Shown here in pieces: positions 1 to 7,870 of a stretch of 42,710 nucleotides of DNA. Position numbers and translations under genes: made by a program. Below the pieces are notes generated by a model. The model did no database searches, was not told the origin of the DNA, and was given only the letters and a program-made list of their open reading frames with translations. The stretch comes from a virus: positions 1 to 42,710 of IMG/VR virus record IMGVR_UViG_3300008448_004691; one strand, 5' to 3'. The stretch's first letter is position 1, and each line of letters begins with the position of its first letter.

Positions 1-19
1 TTACTTTTTTATCTGCCAT
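1..19 (-). CDS. 5' end of a downstream gene (partial)
   Basis: An ATG at 19-17 reading MADKKV runs off the window edge. A purine-rich AAGGAAAAG sits a few bases upstream, a good ribosome-binding site, and the start follows the terminator of the preceding gene by about 60 bases. Only six codons are visible, so no function can be assigned. It lies downstream of virion genes and may be another structural gene (inference only). Confidence 0.5.
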
Positions 20-79
20 TTCTTTTCCTTAATGTAAACCCAATTGAATGGGAATGCTACTTCCGGGACTCGGACCAAA

Positions 80-99
80 ATGGGGACCTAAGTCCCCAT
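80..99 (-). terminator. Rho-independent terminator after the Ig-domain virion gene
   Basis: A perfect 8-bp stem (ATGGGGAC/GTCCCCAT) closes a TTAG tetraloop on the minus strand and is followed by a short TTTT run. It starts a few bases after the stop of the gene at 106-879. The short U-run makes it a moderate-strength candidate. Confidence 0.75.
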
Positions 100-105
100 G
101 TATTA

Positions 106-879
106 TTAAGCAATCGTCAATACTGCGTTTGCAGATACTGTGTTTGCACCAGTACCGCCTGTAACAGACATTTGAACACGATAGATAGAACCGCTTACTG
201 CAACTGAAGAGTTTGCAAAGTTTAGAGTTGTTGTCGTTGTGTTTGTGAATGTACCTGTGTTTGTCAAATCTGCGAATGCTACGTTAGCATTAGCCGCACG
301 TTGCCAACGATAGTTAATCGTAGCACCAGTTGGTACAGATGTTGTAGCAATAGTGAATGTGTTTGCGCTACCAGCAGTAACAGTTTTGCTTGTTGGTTGT
401 GTACCAATAACAAGTCTGTAATCTGGATAAACTGTGTCTTCTGCATCAGTAGTAATTGTAGCAAGTGTGCAAAGAACTTCTGATTTTCTGCGAATGTTTC
501 CGTGCATGTCTGTATACACGTTTGTGTAAACCCATCCAGGAATTTCATTATTAGCTGTTGCTTCGCCTGCATCAACGCCATAAACGTTTCCGATGCTCTG
601 TACTGTTGCACCAGAACCAGCGGCAAGCCATTTCGGTGATTGTTCTAGCGTAGCACTAACACCTGTAGTATTAGCGATTGCCCAAGCTGGACTAATCGTC
701 AATGCAGTATTGCTAGTGATTCCGATAATTTTTGCGAAAGTGCTGTTAACGGTAATAACATCACCAACTTGTGCTTCTGTTGTAAAAACTGTGCTAGTGC
801 CAGTGACTGTAGCCGAACCGTTTGTTGTTGCTACTGTACCCGTCAATGCAAGTGCTTCTTTGTTTCCCCATAGTGCCAT
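106..879 (-). CDS. Putative virion protein with C-terminal Ig-like domain
   Basis: A 257-residue Thr/Ala/Ser-rich protein without a signal peptide. Residues 1-90 are beta-rich with many small residues. Residues from about 160 to the end look like a bacterial/phage Ig-like domain: alternating strands, a central YRWQR tryptophan strand and a closing VSANAVLTIA strand. Such domains decorate phage capsids and tails and are thought to bind surface glycans. The N-terminus MALWGNK recalls conserved structural proteins of marine T4-like phages (from memory). A strong AAGGAGAA site precedes the ATG, an exact late promoter lies about 57 bases upstream, and a terminator follows, so it is a late gene in its own unit. 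Whether it sits on capsid, neck or tail is not visible. Confidence 0.75.
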   Translation of the reverse strand: MALWGNKEALALTGTVATTNGSATVTGTSTVFTTEAQVGDVITVNSTFAKIIGITSNTALTISPAWAIANTTGVSATLEQSPKWLAAGSGATVQSIGNVYGVDAGEATANNEIPGWVYTNVYTDMHGNIRRKSEVLCTLATITTDAEDTVYPDYRLVIGTQPTSKTVTAGSANTFTIATTSVPTGATINYRWQRAANANVAFADLTNTGTFTNTTTTTLNFANSSVAVSGSIYRVQMSVTGGTGANTVSANAVLTIA

Positions 880-894
880 GGTGTTCTCCTTTTA

Positions 895-1389
895 TTAATA
901 TCCTAGTTTTCGTAATTGTGAAATAGTGTTCATACTATTTATATGTCGTATTCCAATTCCTCCAGCAGAAACCCATTCTTTGATGTTTTTTTCATAATCA
1001 TCAATTAATAGATTGCGGGTTCCGTCCTTATTTACTGCAAATTTCTGTTTATCCTCTCTCGGGACAAGATAAATGTGTTCTACATTACCCAAATGTTTGC
1101 GAACCCATTCAATCTTTTCAGGCTTACATGTCGCCATACGTTTGGATGGTGTAGATAACACAAATGGATTGTGCGGTCTGATATATCTCCATAGCGTCAT
1201 AGCGTCAGACATAGGCTCTAAGTTAGCCCAAAACTTTGGAACTTTACTTAGTGCTTCCCATTTGACATTCTTTTCTTCTTGCTGAAAAGGCTGTAGTCCT
1301 TGTGCAGTCAATACTTTATTTGCACCGCCCATAAAGTTGACTAACACTTGGTCCATGTCACAATATATTTGTGGCAATTCGTTATTCAT
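895..1389 (-). CDS. HAD-family 5'(3')-nucleotidase-like phosphatase
   Basis: About 164 residues. It has the HAD signatures in order: motif I CDMDQVLVNF near the N-terminus (nucleophile and acid/base Asp), motif II STPSKR (Ser/Thr), a Lys-rich middle and motif IV LIDDYEKN (metal-binding Asp pair). The layout matches 5'(3')-deoxyribonucleotidase-like phage proteins, which dephosphorylate nucleotides; the substrate here is not known. I chose the ATG at 1389, one base after the stop of the upstream gene, over an ATG at 1404 that overlaps that gene by 14 bases; neither has a strong ribosome-binding site. The 3' part contains the late promoter for the next gene. Confidence 0.75.
   Translation of the reverse strand: MNNELPQIYCDMDQVLVNFMGGANKVLTAQGLQPFQQEEKNVKWEALSKVPKFWANLEPMSDAMTLWRYIRPHNPFVLSTPSKRMATCKPEKIEWVRKHLGNVEHIYLVPREDKQKFAVNKDGTRNLLIDDYEKNIKEWVSAGGIGIRHINSMNTISQLRKLGY
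936..943 (-). promoter_or_regulatory. T4-type late promoter TATAAATA
   Basis: Exact match to the T4 late consensus read by gp55. It lies inside the 3' end of the HAD gene and predicts a start near 930, about 50 bases before the ATG of the Ig-domain virion gene at 879. Confidence 0.8.
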
Positions 1390-1390
1390 T

Positions 1391-2998
1391 TTATTTTGCC
1401 GCATCTTTCAATTCGGGATTGATTTCGATTGGTTCTTTTTTACCAGTCAATGCATCACCCTTTTGAACTGTAGACTTGTTAGGTACTTCTTCTTCTTTTA
1501 TTTTTTTCTTAATGTTTTTGAAAGATTTAGGTTTTTTAGCTTCAAGTACAACTTCTTCTTTGTTTAAAAGATTGTGATAGCGAACTGCTTTTTTCAAGTC
1601 TTTTCTTGCGTCTGGATTCTTTGGATCACCTGCTTTGTCAAAATGATCGTCTGATTTTGCCTTTGCTTCAATACCACGCTTGATAGCTTTAATCTTATTC
1701 ATTAAACCTTCAGACATTTTCTTTCTAGCGGCTAATGCGGCTAGCTTTGCACGTTTGTCGGCAGCCTCTTTATCATGTGGCTTGTCGCTTGGCTTAACGT
1801 TCTTGTCGTATGCGTCACTCTCTTCCATATCTTTTGGCTTCTTACCAGCCTTCTTCATTGCAATAGCAATGGCGGCTTGTTGTGCAGGGCTACCAGCTTC
1901 ATCCAATTGAACTTCTTCAATGTACATGTTCAACTCATACTTCTGATTGTCCATGTTGTACACTTGAAGATGCAATGCTTTCTTAGATTCTTTGCCGTCT
2001 TTCTTTAACTTAACAGAAAATGAATTTGTTTTGCCTGACGATGGCTTCTTAGGACCGGTCGCAACTTTGTCGTGCCAGTCATCCATGTCTACTTCAAAGC
2101 CACGCTTCTCTGCTTGCTTGATAGCTGTCTGTACTGCACCAGAATAATCTTTGTGATAAACTTCGTAGTCAGACTTCGCTTCATCCATACGCCCATTAGA
2201 TGCAAGTCTTTCTTTGCGTCTTTGTGCGGCAAAGTCTGCACCTTGTGGCTGTTTCTTTTTACTACGCAAATGCGCTAAGTCACTGCCATCAATTTTACCA
2301 TTCTTGTTCTTGTCTAATGCTTTTTGTTTTGGTGACAACTCCTCAGTCTTCTTACGTAAGTGTGCTAAATCAAATCCGTCAATCTTGCCGTTTTTGTTTT
2401 TATCAATTTCTTTTTGCTTCGGTGATAACTCTTCGGTTTTCTGCTTTGCATCATTGTCAAATTGTTTTCTAGTTGCTTTCATAATGCCAGAGAAACGCTT
2501 GTTACCTTTTTTTATATCGCCTGCTTTATCGGCAGCCGTTGCATCAGCGCCAGCTTTCTTTTTGTAGTCTGCTAGTTTATCTGTTGACAATTCGGCAAGT
2601 TGAATTTCTTCTTTCATGTTTTTTCTAGCAACACGATTCTGTGCAAGTTTAGATACGAACTTAACTTCAGCGCCAGCAAGAGATTGTAAAGATTTCAAAT
2701 CTAATCTATCAAGCATAGCAATCAATTTCTTGTATGTGTCACTTGATGGATCGATTGTATTAATCTTAGAGTACTCTGCTTTCAAAGCGGCGATCTGAGA
2801 TGGGCTAAAAGATTCTTCAATGCCTTCTTTGACTTGCAAAGATTTCTTTTGCTGTTGAAGTGCGGCACGTTCTTTCTCTTGCTTCAAACGTAACTGAATT
2901 GACTTCAATGTCAATTGGGCACGTTTCTCAGATTGCTTTGTATCTGCAACTTTTGTTCCAGAGCCAACTTCTGCTTCTTGAATATTTTTATCTGTCAT
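1391..2998 (-). CDS. Large charged protein with tandem EF-hand/dockerin-like repeats
   Basis: A 535-residue, very Lys/Glu/Ala-rich protein, mostly helical and coiled-coil-like. Two nearly identical 30-residue repeats (residues 188-217 and 218-247) each contain DKNKNGKIDGxD, a canonical calcium-binding EF-hand loop ending in Asp as in dockerins. Several L-x-E/I-x-E stretches (e.g. VQLDE|A near residue 362) resemble gp21 prohead-protease sites. A GSPAQQAAIAIAMKK segment recurs, from memory, in structural proteins of marine T4-like phages. The start has GGTGGAGA upstream. It lies between the NMNAT-domain protein and the HAD gene, probably on the late transcript that starts near 5846. A capsid-core or internal role is likely but inferred. 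Confidence 0.6.
   Translation of the reverse strand: MTDKNIQEAEVGSGTKVADTKQSEKRAQLTLKSIQLRLKQEKERAALQQQKKSLQVKEGIEESFSPSQIAALKAEYSKINTIDPSSDTYKKLIAMLDRLDLKSLQSLAGAEVKFVSKLAQNRVARKNMKEEIQLAELSTDKLADYKKKAGADATAADKAGDIKKGNKRFSGIMKATRKQFDNDAKQKTEELSPKQKEIDKNKNGKIDGFDLAHLRKKTEELSPKQKALDKNKNGKIDGSDLAHLRSKKKQPQGADFAAQRRKERLASNGRMDEAKSDYEVYHKDYSGAVQTAIKQAEKRGFEVDMDDWHDKVATGPKKPSSGKTNSFSVKLKKDGKESKKALHLQVYNMDNQKYELNMYIEEVQLDEAGSPAQQAAIAIAMKKAGKKPKDMEESDAYDKNVKPSDKPHDKEAADKRAKLAALAARKKMSEGLMNKIKAIKRGIEAKAKSDDHFDKAGDPKNPDARKDLKKAVRYHNLLNKEEVVLEAKKPKSFKNIKKKIKEEEVPNKSTVQKGDALTGKKEPIEINPELKDAAK
2258..2437 (-). repeat. 90-bp tandem repeat (two copies) encoding EF-hand units
   Basis: Copies at 2348-2437 and 2258-2347 each encode TEELSPKQK, then the EF-hand loop, then DLAHLR. 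The proteins differ at about five positions while the DNA differs at many synonymous sites, so the duplication is not brand-new and the protein sequence appears selected. Confidence 0.85.
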
Positions 2999-3012
2999 TT
3001 TTTATCTCCACC

Positions 3013-5787
3013 TTAATCTAAATCGCTTACGCTTTTGTCTGAACGCCACATTTGGCAAGACCAATAGTTTGCTTTCCACTTTGGTCCGGGATTGTCGCAA
3101 CCGTGTCTAGCACGATAACTCTTTAATCTCTCAGGATCGTCACGTTTGATTTCCATATTGGGATCACCAAAACGAACGACAACAACTTTACCATTTGGTC
3201 CCATAGTGTAGACACCAAACTTCTTCGGACCATCAGATGTTCTGAATGGATCGTTCAACTTAACAGACTTACCTTGATACTCTGCTTCGTTAACAACTTG
3301 TTCCCAATCAACTTCTTCTAGTACTTCTTCTACTTCTTCGTTTTTAGGGCGACAGTCGGGAACCATTCTGTTGCCTTTTTTCTTCATACCAACTTGTTTG
3401 TGTGTGTCCCAACATGCTTCGTCAACGACAGCATTTTCATCACAATCATCACAACATGTTTCTTCAGATTGTCCTGGCGTATCTTTTGCATACTTCTTAC
3501 GCATTGCATCTGTACCCCACTCTAATGCTTCAGCAAATCTAGAAAACTCTTCGTTACTTCTAACTTTGGAAGCTAAGTCTTTATCTGCTTTACCCCAAGT
3601 GCCAGGACCTTTTGTAATGAATGAATTCACTCTAGCAAATGCCCATTGCTGTGGTGTTGTTCCAGGACGATGGCCACCTTGCCATGCGGCCATACCTCTG
3701 TCGTAAACTGCTTTGAGAATGCTATAAGCAATACCAGACTTTTCTGATTTCTTTTTCAAGCCTTCGATTTCTTCTAAGATTGGCTTGAATTCTTCGTAAG
3801 CATCACCAAACTCATCTGGTTCCATTTGACTTGCGTACATATCTAACTCTGCGCCAGAAAACTCACCATCGTCTTCTTCCTCGCCACTATCTTCGTCATC
3901 ATCTTGATAATCAAAGTCGCCTTCGAATTCTAAGTAATCACGTACTGTTGAAACGTAATCGGCAGCCTTAGTGATCTTAGATAGAACCCAAGCATCTGGC
4001 TCTTCATCCATTTCATCCATCATTTCAAGCAATTCTTCTGCGTCTTGAATCATGTTAGAAACTTCAATCTGCGCCATTGACAGTCCATCAGTCTCATCAT
4101 AGTCATTGTCATCGTACTCATCGTCTTCGCCCATGAGTTTCATACCAGTAACGTCTTGAATCATTTTCCAAGCGGCTGATTGATTCTTATCGGCAATAAG
4201 TTTCTTGAGTTTTTCTTTTTCTTGTGGTGTTGCAACTTGGAAGAACTTCATCATCTCCATTGCACCAATGTTGCCTTTGTATGCGGCTTCATCAATAGAT
4301 TCTTTTTGCAACTGCGTCTTTGTCATTCTAAACAATGCATCGCTTGAAGTTACCATATCAAGTAGCGTTGTCAACAAATCATTTGTGACATTTCGTTCTG
4401 ACGGATTCAACATGTCGCCAGATTTTAATTTCTCAACGGAACGCTTAATGACTGTAAGAGATTTAGTGTCTGCCAATCCCAAACGAACCAATTGATCTAA
4501 TCTAGAAACTTCTTTTCTTTCTTCTGGTGTCTTTACTGCTTCACCATACATCTGTTTGAATTTGAGTGTATGCTTTGATTGTTGCATACCTTTTTCTCTT
4601 GCCTCTTTGTCACCAGGCGCATCTTTATATGCACTCTTGTCTGAATCTGATTTTGGTCCAGTTTTCTCAAAGTGTGATGCTCTAGCGTCTTTTGTATCTT
4701 TGTCTAAACCAACATAATACTTTTTCGGTTGTGTTCCATCTCTCTTTGCAATATCTTTGTCTTGCGGTATAGTTGGTTTCTCAACAATGAATTGCTCGAA
4801 CATATGATTCAAATCTTCTCTTTTCATCATCATGTTTTTACGTGCAACTTCTTTACTTCTAGCGGCTGGCACTAAACGTACTGCAAACTTTTTAATTGCA
4901 GGCAACATCTTTTGCAATCTAGTGTCGATTGCAATTTTCTCTCCAGTACCCAAGTCTGCATAGTTCTTACCACCAGCAAGGCGTCCTCTGAAGAATTGAT
5001 ATGCCATTTTAGCGGCTCTTCTTTTTAATCTCTTAGGGTCGGCAAAACGTTTTGCTTGTAATGCTCTTGCTCTGACTAAACGCTTTTGAATTCGTTTAAA
5101 TTGTTGCGCTCTTTGTCTACGTTGTTTGTAGCCAAGAACTGCTTCGTCTTGTTGTTCTATTTCTTCGTTCATGCCACCACCTATGTATTTGTCTAAAAGT
5201 TTTTTCACCTTAGCTTTACTTCTTGCTTTTGGATATAAATCACTGATGATTTTATCTCTGCCTTCTGAGTCTGCGTCCGAATACATTTTTCTAACTTGAC
5301 TACCAGAGAATGCTTCTTTGCCATTAACTTTAAAGTCGTGTTTCTTAGTCACAAAAATATATGCGTGTGTTTCGAATGATTCACATTTATCAATGCTGAC
5401 AAATGGCTGATAGTACGCTGGCGAACCATCTTTCTTTGTGTACTTCATTGGGTCACGTTCAGAACGAACAAGAATGAGAACATCTTTCTTTTCGTCATAC
5501 TTCTTCATAATCTCTTCTGGATTAATCGGCTGAACGACCTGAACGAAATCGTCTGTAACTCCTGCTTGCTGTGCTAGGAATTCTTTGTCTTTGAATGGGA
5601 TTGGGCGAACCTTTGTGTCGTTGCTAGATGCAACATAAAAGTCTGGAGTGCGAAATTTGGATTTGGCTTGAGTGTAACTACTCAAATGACCGGCGTGAAA
5701 TGGCTGAAAGCCACCGCCATATACGACAATTACTTTGCCTTTGGCTTTTGCTTCATCAAGCAATATTGATTCTTTAAACGATTTCAT
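3013..5787 (-). CDS. Giant NMNAT-domain (nucleotidyltransferase) protein, probable internal virion protein
   Basis: A 924-residue multidomain protein. Residues 18-170 form an NMN adenylyltransferase/cytidylyltransferase-type domain: GGGFQPFHAGH (H31 and H34 of the HxGH motif) and SGSQVR at 161-166, the pair seen in NadM/NadR enzymes that make NAD from NMN and ATP. A basic region, a DKD-to-PGD block, a strongly acidic stretch around 560-640, an RPGTTPQQWAFARVNSF block, a Cys-rich patch (ETCCDDC) and a C-terminal block with RARHGCDNPGPKW follow; the last blocks recur in marine T4-like phage proteins (from memory). The first residues MKSFKESILLDEA resemble the T4 capsid-targeting peptide with an L-x-E cleavage site. 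An exact late promoter lies upstream; no good ribosome-binding site is seen. Catalysis is inferred from motifs only. Confidence 0.7.
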   Translation of the reverse strand: MKSFKESILLDEAKAKGKVIVVYGGGFQPFHAGHLSSYTQAKSKFRTPDFYVASSNDTKVRPIPFKDKEFLAQQAGVTDDFVQVVQPINPEEIMKKYDEKKDVLILVRSERDPMKYTKKDGSPAYYQPFVSIDKCESFETHAYIFVTKKHDFKVNGKEAFSGSQVRKMYSDADSEGRDKIISDLYPKARSKAKVKKLLDKYIGGGMNEEIEQQDEAVLGYKQRRQRAQQFKRIQKRLVRARALQAKRFADPKRLKRRAAKMAYQFFRGRLAGGKNYADLGTGEKIAIDTRLQKMLPAIKKFAVRLVPAARSKEVARKNMMMKREDLNHMFEQFIVEKPTIPQDKDIAKRDGTQPKKYYVGLDKDTKDARASHFEKTGPKSDSDKSAYKDAPGDKEAREKGMQQSKHTLKFKQMYGEAVKTPEERKEVSRLDQLVRLGLADTKSLTVIKRSVEKLKSGDMLNPSERNVTNDLLTTLLDMVTSSDALFRMTKTQLQKESIDEAAYKGNIGAMEMMKFFQVATPQEKEKLKKLIADKNQSAAWKMIQDVTGMKLMGEDDEYDDNDYDETDGLSMAQIEVSNMIQDAEELLEMMDEMDEEPDAWVLSKITKAADYVSTVRDYLEFEGDFDYQDDDEDSGEEEDDGEFSGAELDMYASQMEPDEFGDAYEEFKPILEEIEGLKKKSEKSGIAYSILKAVYDRGMAAWQGGHRPGTTPQQWAFARVNSFITKGPGTWGKADKDLASKVRSNEEFSRFAEALEWGTDAMRKKYAKDTPGQSEETCCDDCDENAVVDEACWDTHKQVGMKKKGNRMVPDCRPKNEEVEEVLEEVDWEQVVNEAEYQGKSVKLNDPFRTSDGPKKFGVYTMGPNGKVVVVRFGDPNMEIKRDDPERLKSYRARHGCDNPGPKWKANYWSCQMWRSDKSVSDLD

Positions 5788-5851
5788 ATGTAATAGAGTT
5801 TTCCGTAGACTTATCTGTTCAGGTTTGCCGTAGCCTAACTGTGTTATAGTT

Positions 5852-5859
5852 TATTTATA
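5852..5859 (-). promoter_or_regulatory. T4-type late promoter TATAAATA
   Basis: Exact late consensus just downstream of the stop of the gene at 5862-6656. It predicts a start near 5846 and a leader of about 59 bases before the ATG at 5787. The leader holds no clear Shine-Dalgarno sequence. Confidence 0.8.
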
Positions 5860-5861
5860 AT

Positions 5862-6656
5862 TTACATGAATGCTAGAAGTATGGGGTCTGCCTTTAATGC
5901 TACTTCATCAATTGCCGCACTAGCGCCTTTTTTAAGGGGTGCAATGTTATATGGGGATTTTGATACTTTACCGAATTGTAACGTCATAACAAACTGATAG
6001 TCTCCACCACCCTTATATTGACAGCGAACACGAATAACCGCAGATGCATTCTTAGCAAAATCGGGAATCGGAGAATTCTTGTTTGCTTTGAGTTTTGGCT
6101 GTAGACCCAATAAGTCTTTGCCTGCTAATGTAAAGAATCCGTGAGTTCCCACATTGATATACGAACATTTTTTTGCAATGTAATAGTCACATATTGCTTT
6201 TGCTGGAATAGGCACATGCACTTCATTTTGCGCCCCAAACTTTTCTAAATCTGATTTGTATGCGGCCGCCTTATCTTTAGCACCAACTATGACTTTTTTA
6301 CCTCTTTCATCATTTTGCAAAGAAGGCACCTTACCACGCCAATCTTTACCGTGAGTTCCACTAGTGTTCATCTCTTTTAGCAAATTGAACTTCTTTGCTA
6401 ATTCAACTAAGAATTCTTTCTCAGGATCAGTTCCAATGTCACCGAATTGCCACTTACCATCGTAGTATTTCATAACTAAAGAACCAGCGGCAGTCGGTGA
6501 ATTTTTAAGTTCGCAACCAGTAGGCTTTTTACCTTTTGCTTGAATAGTCAAATCTGGTTTGTCGTGTGATGCGCCGGCAGTTCCACCCGTTGAAATCTTA
6601 TATTTGTTCAACGCCTTATATGCATTCTCTTCGTATAAAAAGCCTTCTTGTGCCAT
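5862..6656 (-). CDS. PD-(D/E)XK nuclease-like protein
   Basis: A 264-residue protein of unrecognised family. Near the N-terminus it shows a PD-(D/E)XK arrangement: KPDLTI with D35, then CELK with E49 and K51, preceded by a helix carrying E9. This spacing is typical of restriction-type and recombination nucleases that bind Mg2+ through these residues. The rest is mixed alpha/beta with four scattered cysteines and no clear Fe-S cluster pattern. It follows erpA by 19 bases, so it is probably co-transcribed with iscU-erpA. The nuclease call rests on the motif only; it could be an inactive fold or an assembly protein. Confidence 0.5.
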   Translation of the reverse strand: MAQEGFLYEENAYKALNKYKISTGGTAGASHDKPDLTIQAKGKKPTGCELKNSPTAAGSLVMKYYDGKWQFGDIGTDPEKEFLVELAKKFNLLKEMNTSGTHGKDWRGKVPSLQNDERGKKVIVGAKDKAAAYKSDLEKFGAQNEVHVPIPAKAICDYYIAKKCSYINVGTHGFFTLAGKDLLGLQPKLKANKNSPIPDFAKNASAVIRVRCQYKGGGDYQFVMTLQFGKVSKSPYNIAPLKKGASAAIDEVALKADPILLAFM

Positions 6657-6675
6657 TTTTTATTCCATTTAATTA

Positions 6676-6999
6676 TTATACTGTGAAACTACTACCACAC
6701 CCACACGTTTGTTTTGCGTTAGGATTGATAAACACAAACTCTTTACTCATCAACTTTTCTTGATAGTCTATTGTTGCACCTTGAAGATATTGCATACTCG
6801 TAGCATCTACAAGTACTTTAAATTCTCCAAGAGAAACTTCAAAATCATCTTCGTTCATTATTTCATCGAATGTAAATCCGTAGTTGAATCCCGAACATCC
6901 GCCACCTTGAATGAATGCTCTCAAAGATAGATTTGGATTATTTTCTTCCATCAACAAGTCTATGATTTTAGACTTTGCAACATCTGTTATTGTAATCAT
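6676..6999 (-). CDS. erpA: ErpA/IscA-type A-type Fe-S carrier
   Basis: A 107-residue HesB/IscA family protein. The three cluster-binding cysteines are present: C35 in GGGCSGF and C99/C101 in TCGCGSSF. The flanks ([26 protein letters not shown]) and C-terminal SSFTV resemble proteobacterial ErpA more than IscA or SufA. A-type carriers receive a 2Fe-2S or 4Fe-4S cluster from the scaffold and hand it to apo-enzymes. The start overlaps the end of iscU by 32 bases and has AAAGGCGG upstream, so the two are translated together. It is of full length for the family. Confidence 0.93.
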   Translation of the reverse strand: MITITDVAKSKIIDLLMEENNPNLSLRAFIQGGGCSGFNYGFTFDEIMNEDDFEVSLGEFKVLVDATSMQYLQGATIDYQEKLMSKEFVFINPNAKQTCGCGSSFTV

Positions 7000-7351
7000 T
7001 TATAGCCGCCTTTATAGCATCTTCTGCAAGTATTGAACAATGAATTTTAACCGGTGGTAAGGCAAGTTCTTCAGCAATTTGTGAATTAGATATCTTTCCT
7101 GCTTCGTCAAGTGTTCTGCCCTTGACCCACTCTGTAACAAGACTGGAACTTGCAATTGCACTTCCACATCCGTATGTTTTGAATTTCGCATCTGTAATTA
7201 CTCCATCTTCTACTTTAATTTGAAGTTTCATAACATCGCCACACGCTGGCGCACCCACCATACCCGTACCTATGTTATCGGCATCTTTGTCGAATGATCC
7301 CACATTTCGTGGATTTTCGTAATGATCTAAAACTTTTTCAGAATATGACAT
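6968..7351 (-). CDS. iscU: IscU Fe-S cluster assembly scaffold
   Basis: A 127-residue, full-length IscU closely matching bacterial IscU. The catalytic residues are all there: C37 and D39 (APACGD), C62 (YGCGS) and C105 (KIHCS). LPPVK at 98-102, the recognition motif for the HscA chaperone, is intact. IscU takes sulfur from the cysteine desulfurase IscS and iron to build 2Fe-2S clusters. No iscS, hscA, hscB or fdx is in the window, so it must use the host's. The C-terminus is unusual in ending NNRCCKV with two extra cysteines. The start MSYSEK matches the usual family start. Confidence 0.95.
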   Translation of the reverse strand: MSYSEKVLDHYENPRNVGSFDKDADNIGTGMVGAPACGDVMKLQIKVEDGVITDAKFKTYGCGSAIASSSLVTEWVKGRTLDEAGKISNSQIAEELALPPVKIHCSILAEDAIKAAINDYNNRCCKV

Positions 7352-7377
7352 ATTTACCGTTAAAAATAGTTACCCGA

Positions 7378-7404
7378 TGTATACATAAAGGTGTCCGGTT
7401 TCAA
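7378..7404 (-). promoter_or_regulatory. Weak candidate promoter for iscU-erpA
   Basis: TTGAAA at 7404-7399 and TATACA at 7383-7378 are 15 bases apart in the 61-base gap before iscU. The -10 lies in a perfect 10-bp palindrome (7377-7386). The spacing is short, so this is tentative; no IscR-type operator is visible. Confidence 0.3.
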
Positions 7405-7412
7405 ATTAAACC

Positions 7413-7862
7413 TTATTTAGATCCCCATACAATGTACCATGAAATCCAAGCGGCTACAAAGAAACACCAAAATTGAACCCATCTAACTTTTGACAACTCA
7501 GCATCAAAATACGCTTTGTCTGCTTGTTCTATCTTTTCAATTTCATTCTTAATCTGAATAACTTTATCCCACTCTTTAGTTCCGTACTTCTTTACAAACT
7601 CTACCCTTAATTTGTACTCTTCTTCCGATATTTGCTTGCGGTGTCGGTACTCTTCAAGGGCTTTAAATATTGCTTTTTCTTTTCTTAACTCTGCTTCTCT
7701 GCGTTCACGAATTTTTGCATTCGCTCTTTCTTTTGCAACATCTACCGCTTCCCTTTGAACATCTTCGATATTCTTGCCAATTTCTCTTCCGGCTTCTCTT
7801 CCAGTTTTAAAGCCTTCGCTTATACCCTTGGCACCAGCCAAGAACCCAAATTCATCTGGCAT
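7413..7862 (-). CDS. Coiled-coil protein with C-terminal membrane anchor
   Basis: A 149-residue protein of unknown function. Residues 1-30 are glycine-rich with repeated small residues (LAGAKG, EGFKTGREAGREIG). Residues 30-120 are a highly charged helix or coiled coil. Residues about 127-146 (VQFWCFFVAAWISWYIVW) form one Trp/aromatic-rich transmembrane segment, so it is probably tail-anchored in the inner membrane. It starts 9 bases after the stop of the ligase-like gene, with AGAGGTAAG upstream. A role in lysis or membrane remodelling is possible, but nothing in the sequence proves it. Confidence 0.6.
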   Translation of the reverse strand: MPDEFGFLAGAKGISEGFKTGREAGREIGKNIEDVQREAVDVAKERANAKIRERREAELRKEKAIFKALEEYRHRKQISEEEYKLRVEFVKKYGTKEWDKVIQIKNEIEKIEQADKAYFDAELSKVRWVQFWCFFVAAWISWYIVWGSK

Positions 7863-7870
7863 GTCTCAAC

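Noticed and set aside
57-65. CGGAAGTAG on the minus strand, like the core of the glutamine (glnA/Downstream-peptide) riboswitch
   Set aside because: The 5' CGUUCA element and the matching 3' GAACG strand are missing, and the flanks form a terminator instead. A 9-base match can arise by chance.
7351-7412. IscR binding site before iscU
   Set aside because: No type 1 or type 2 IscR pattern is visible; only a short ATGTATACAT palindrome.
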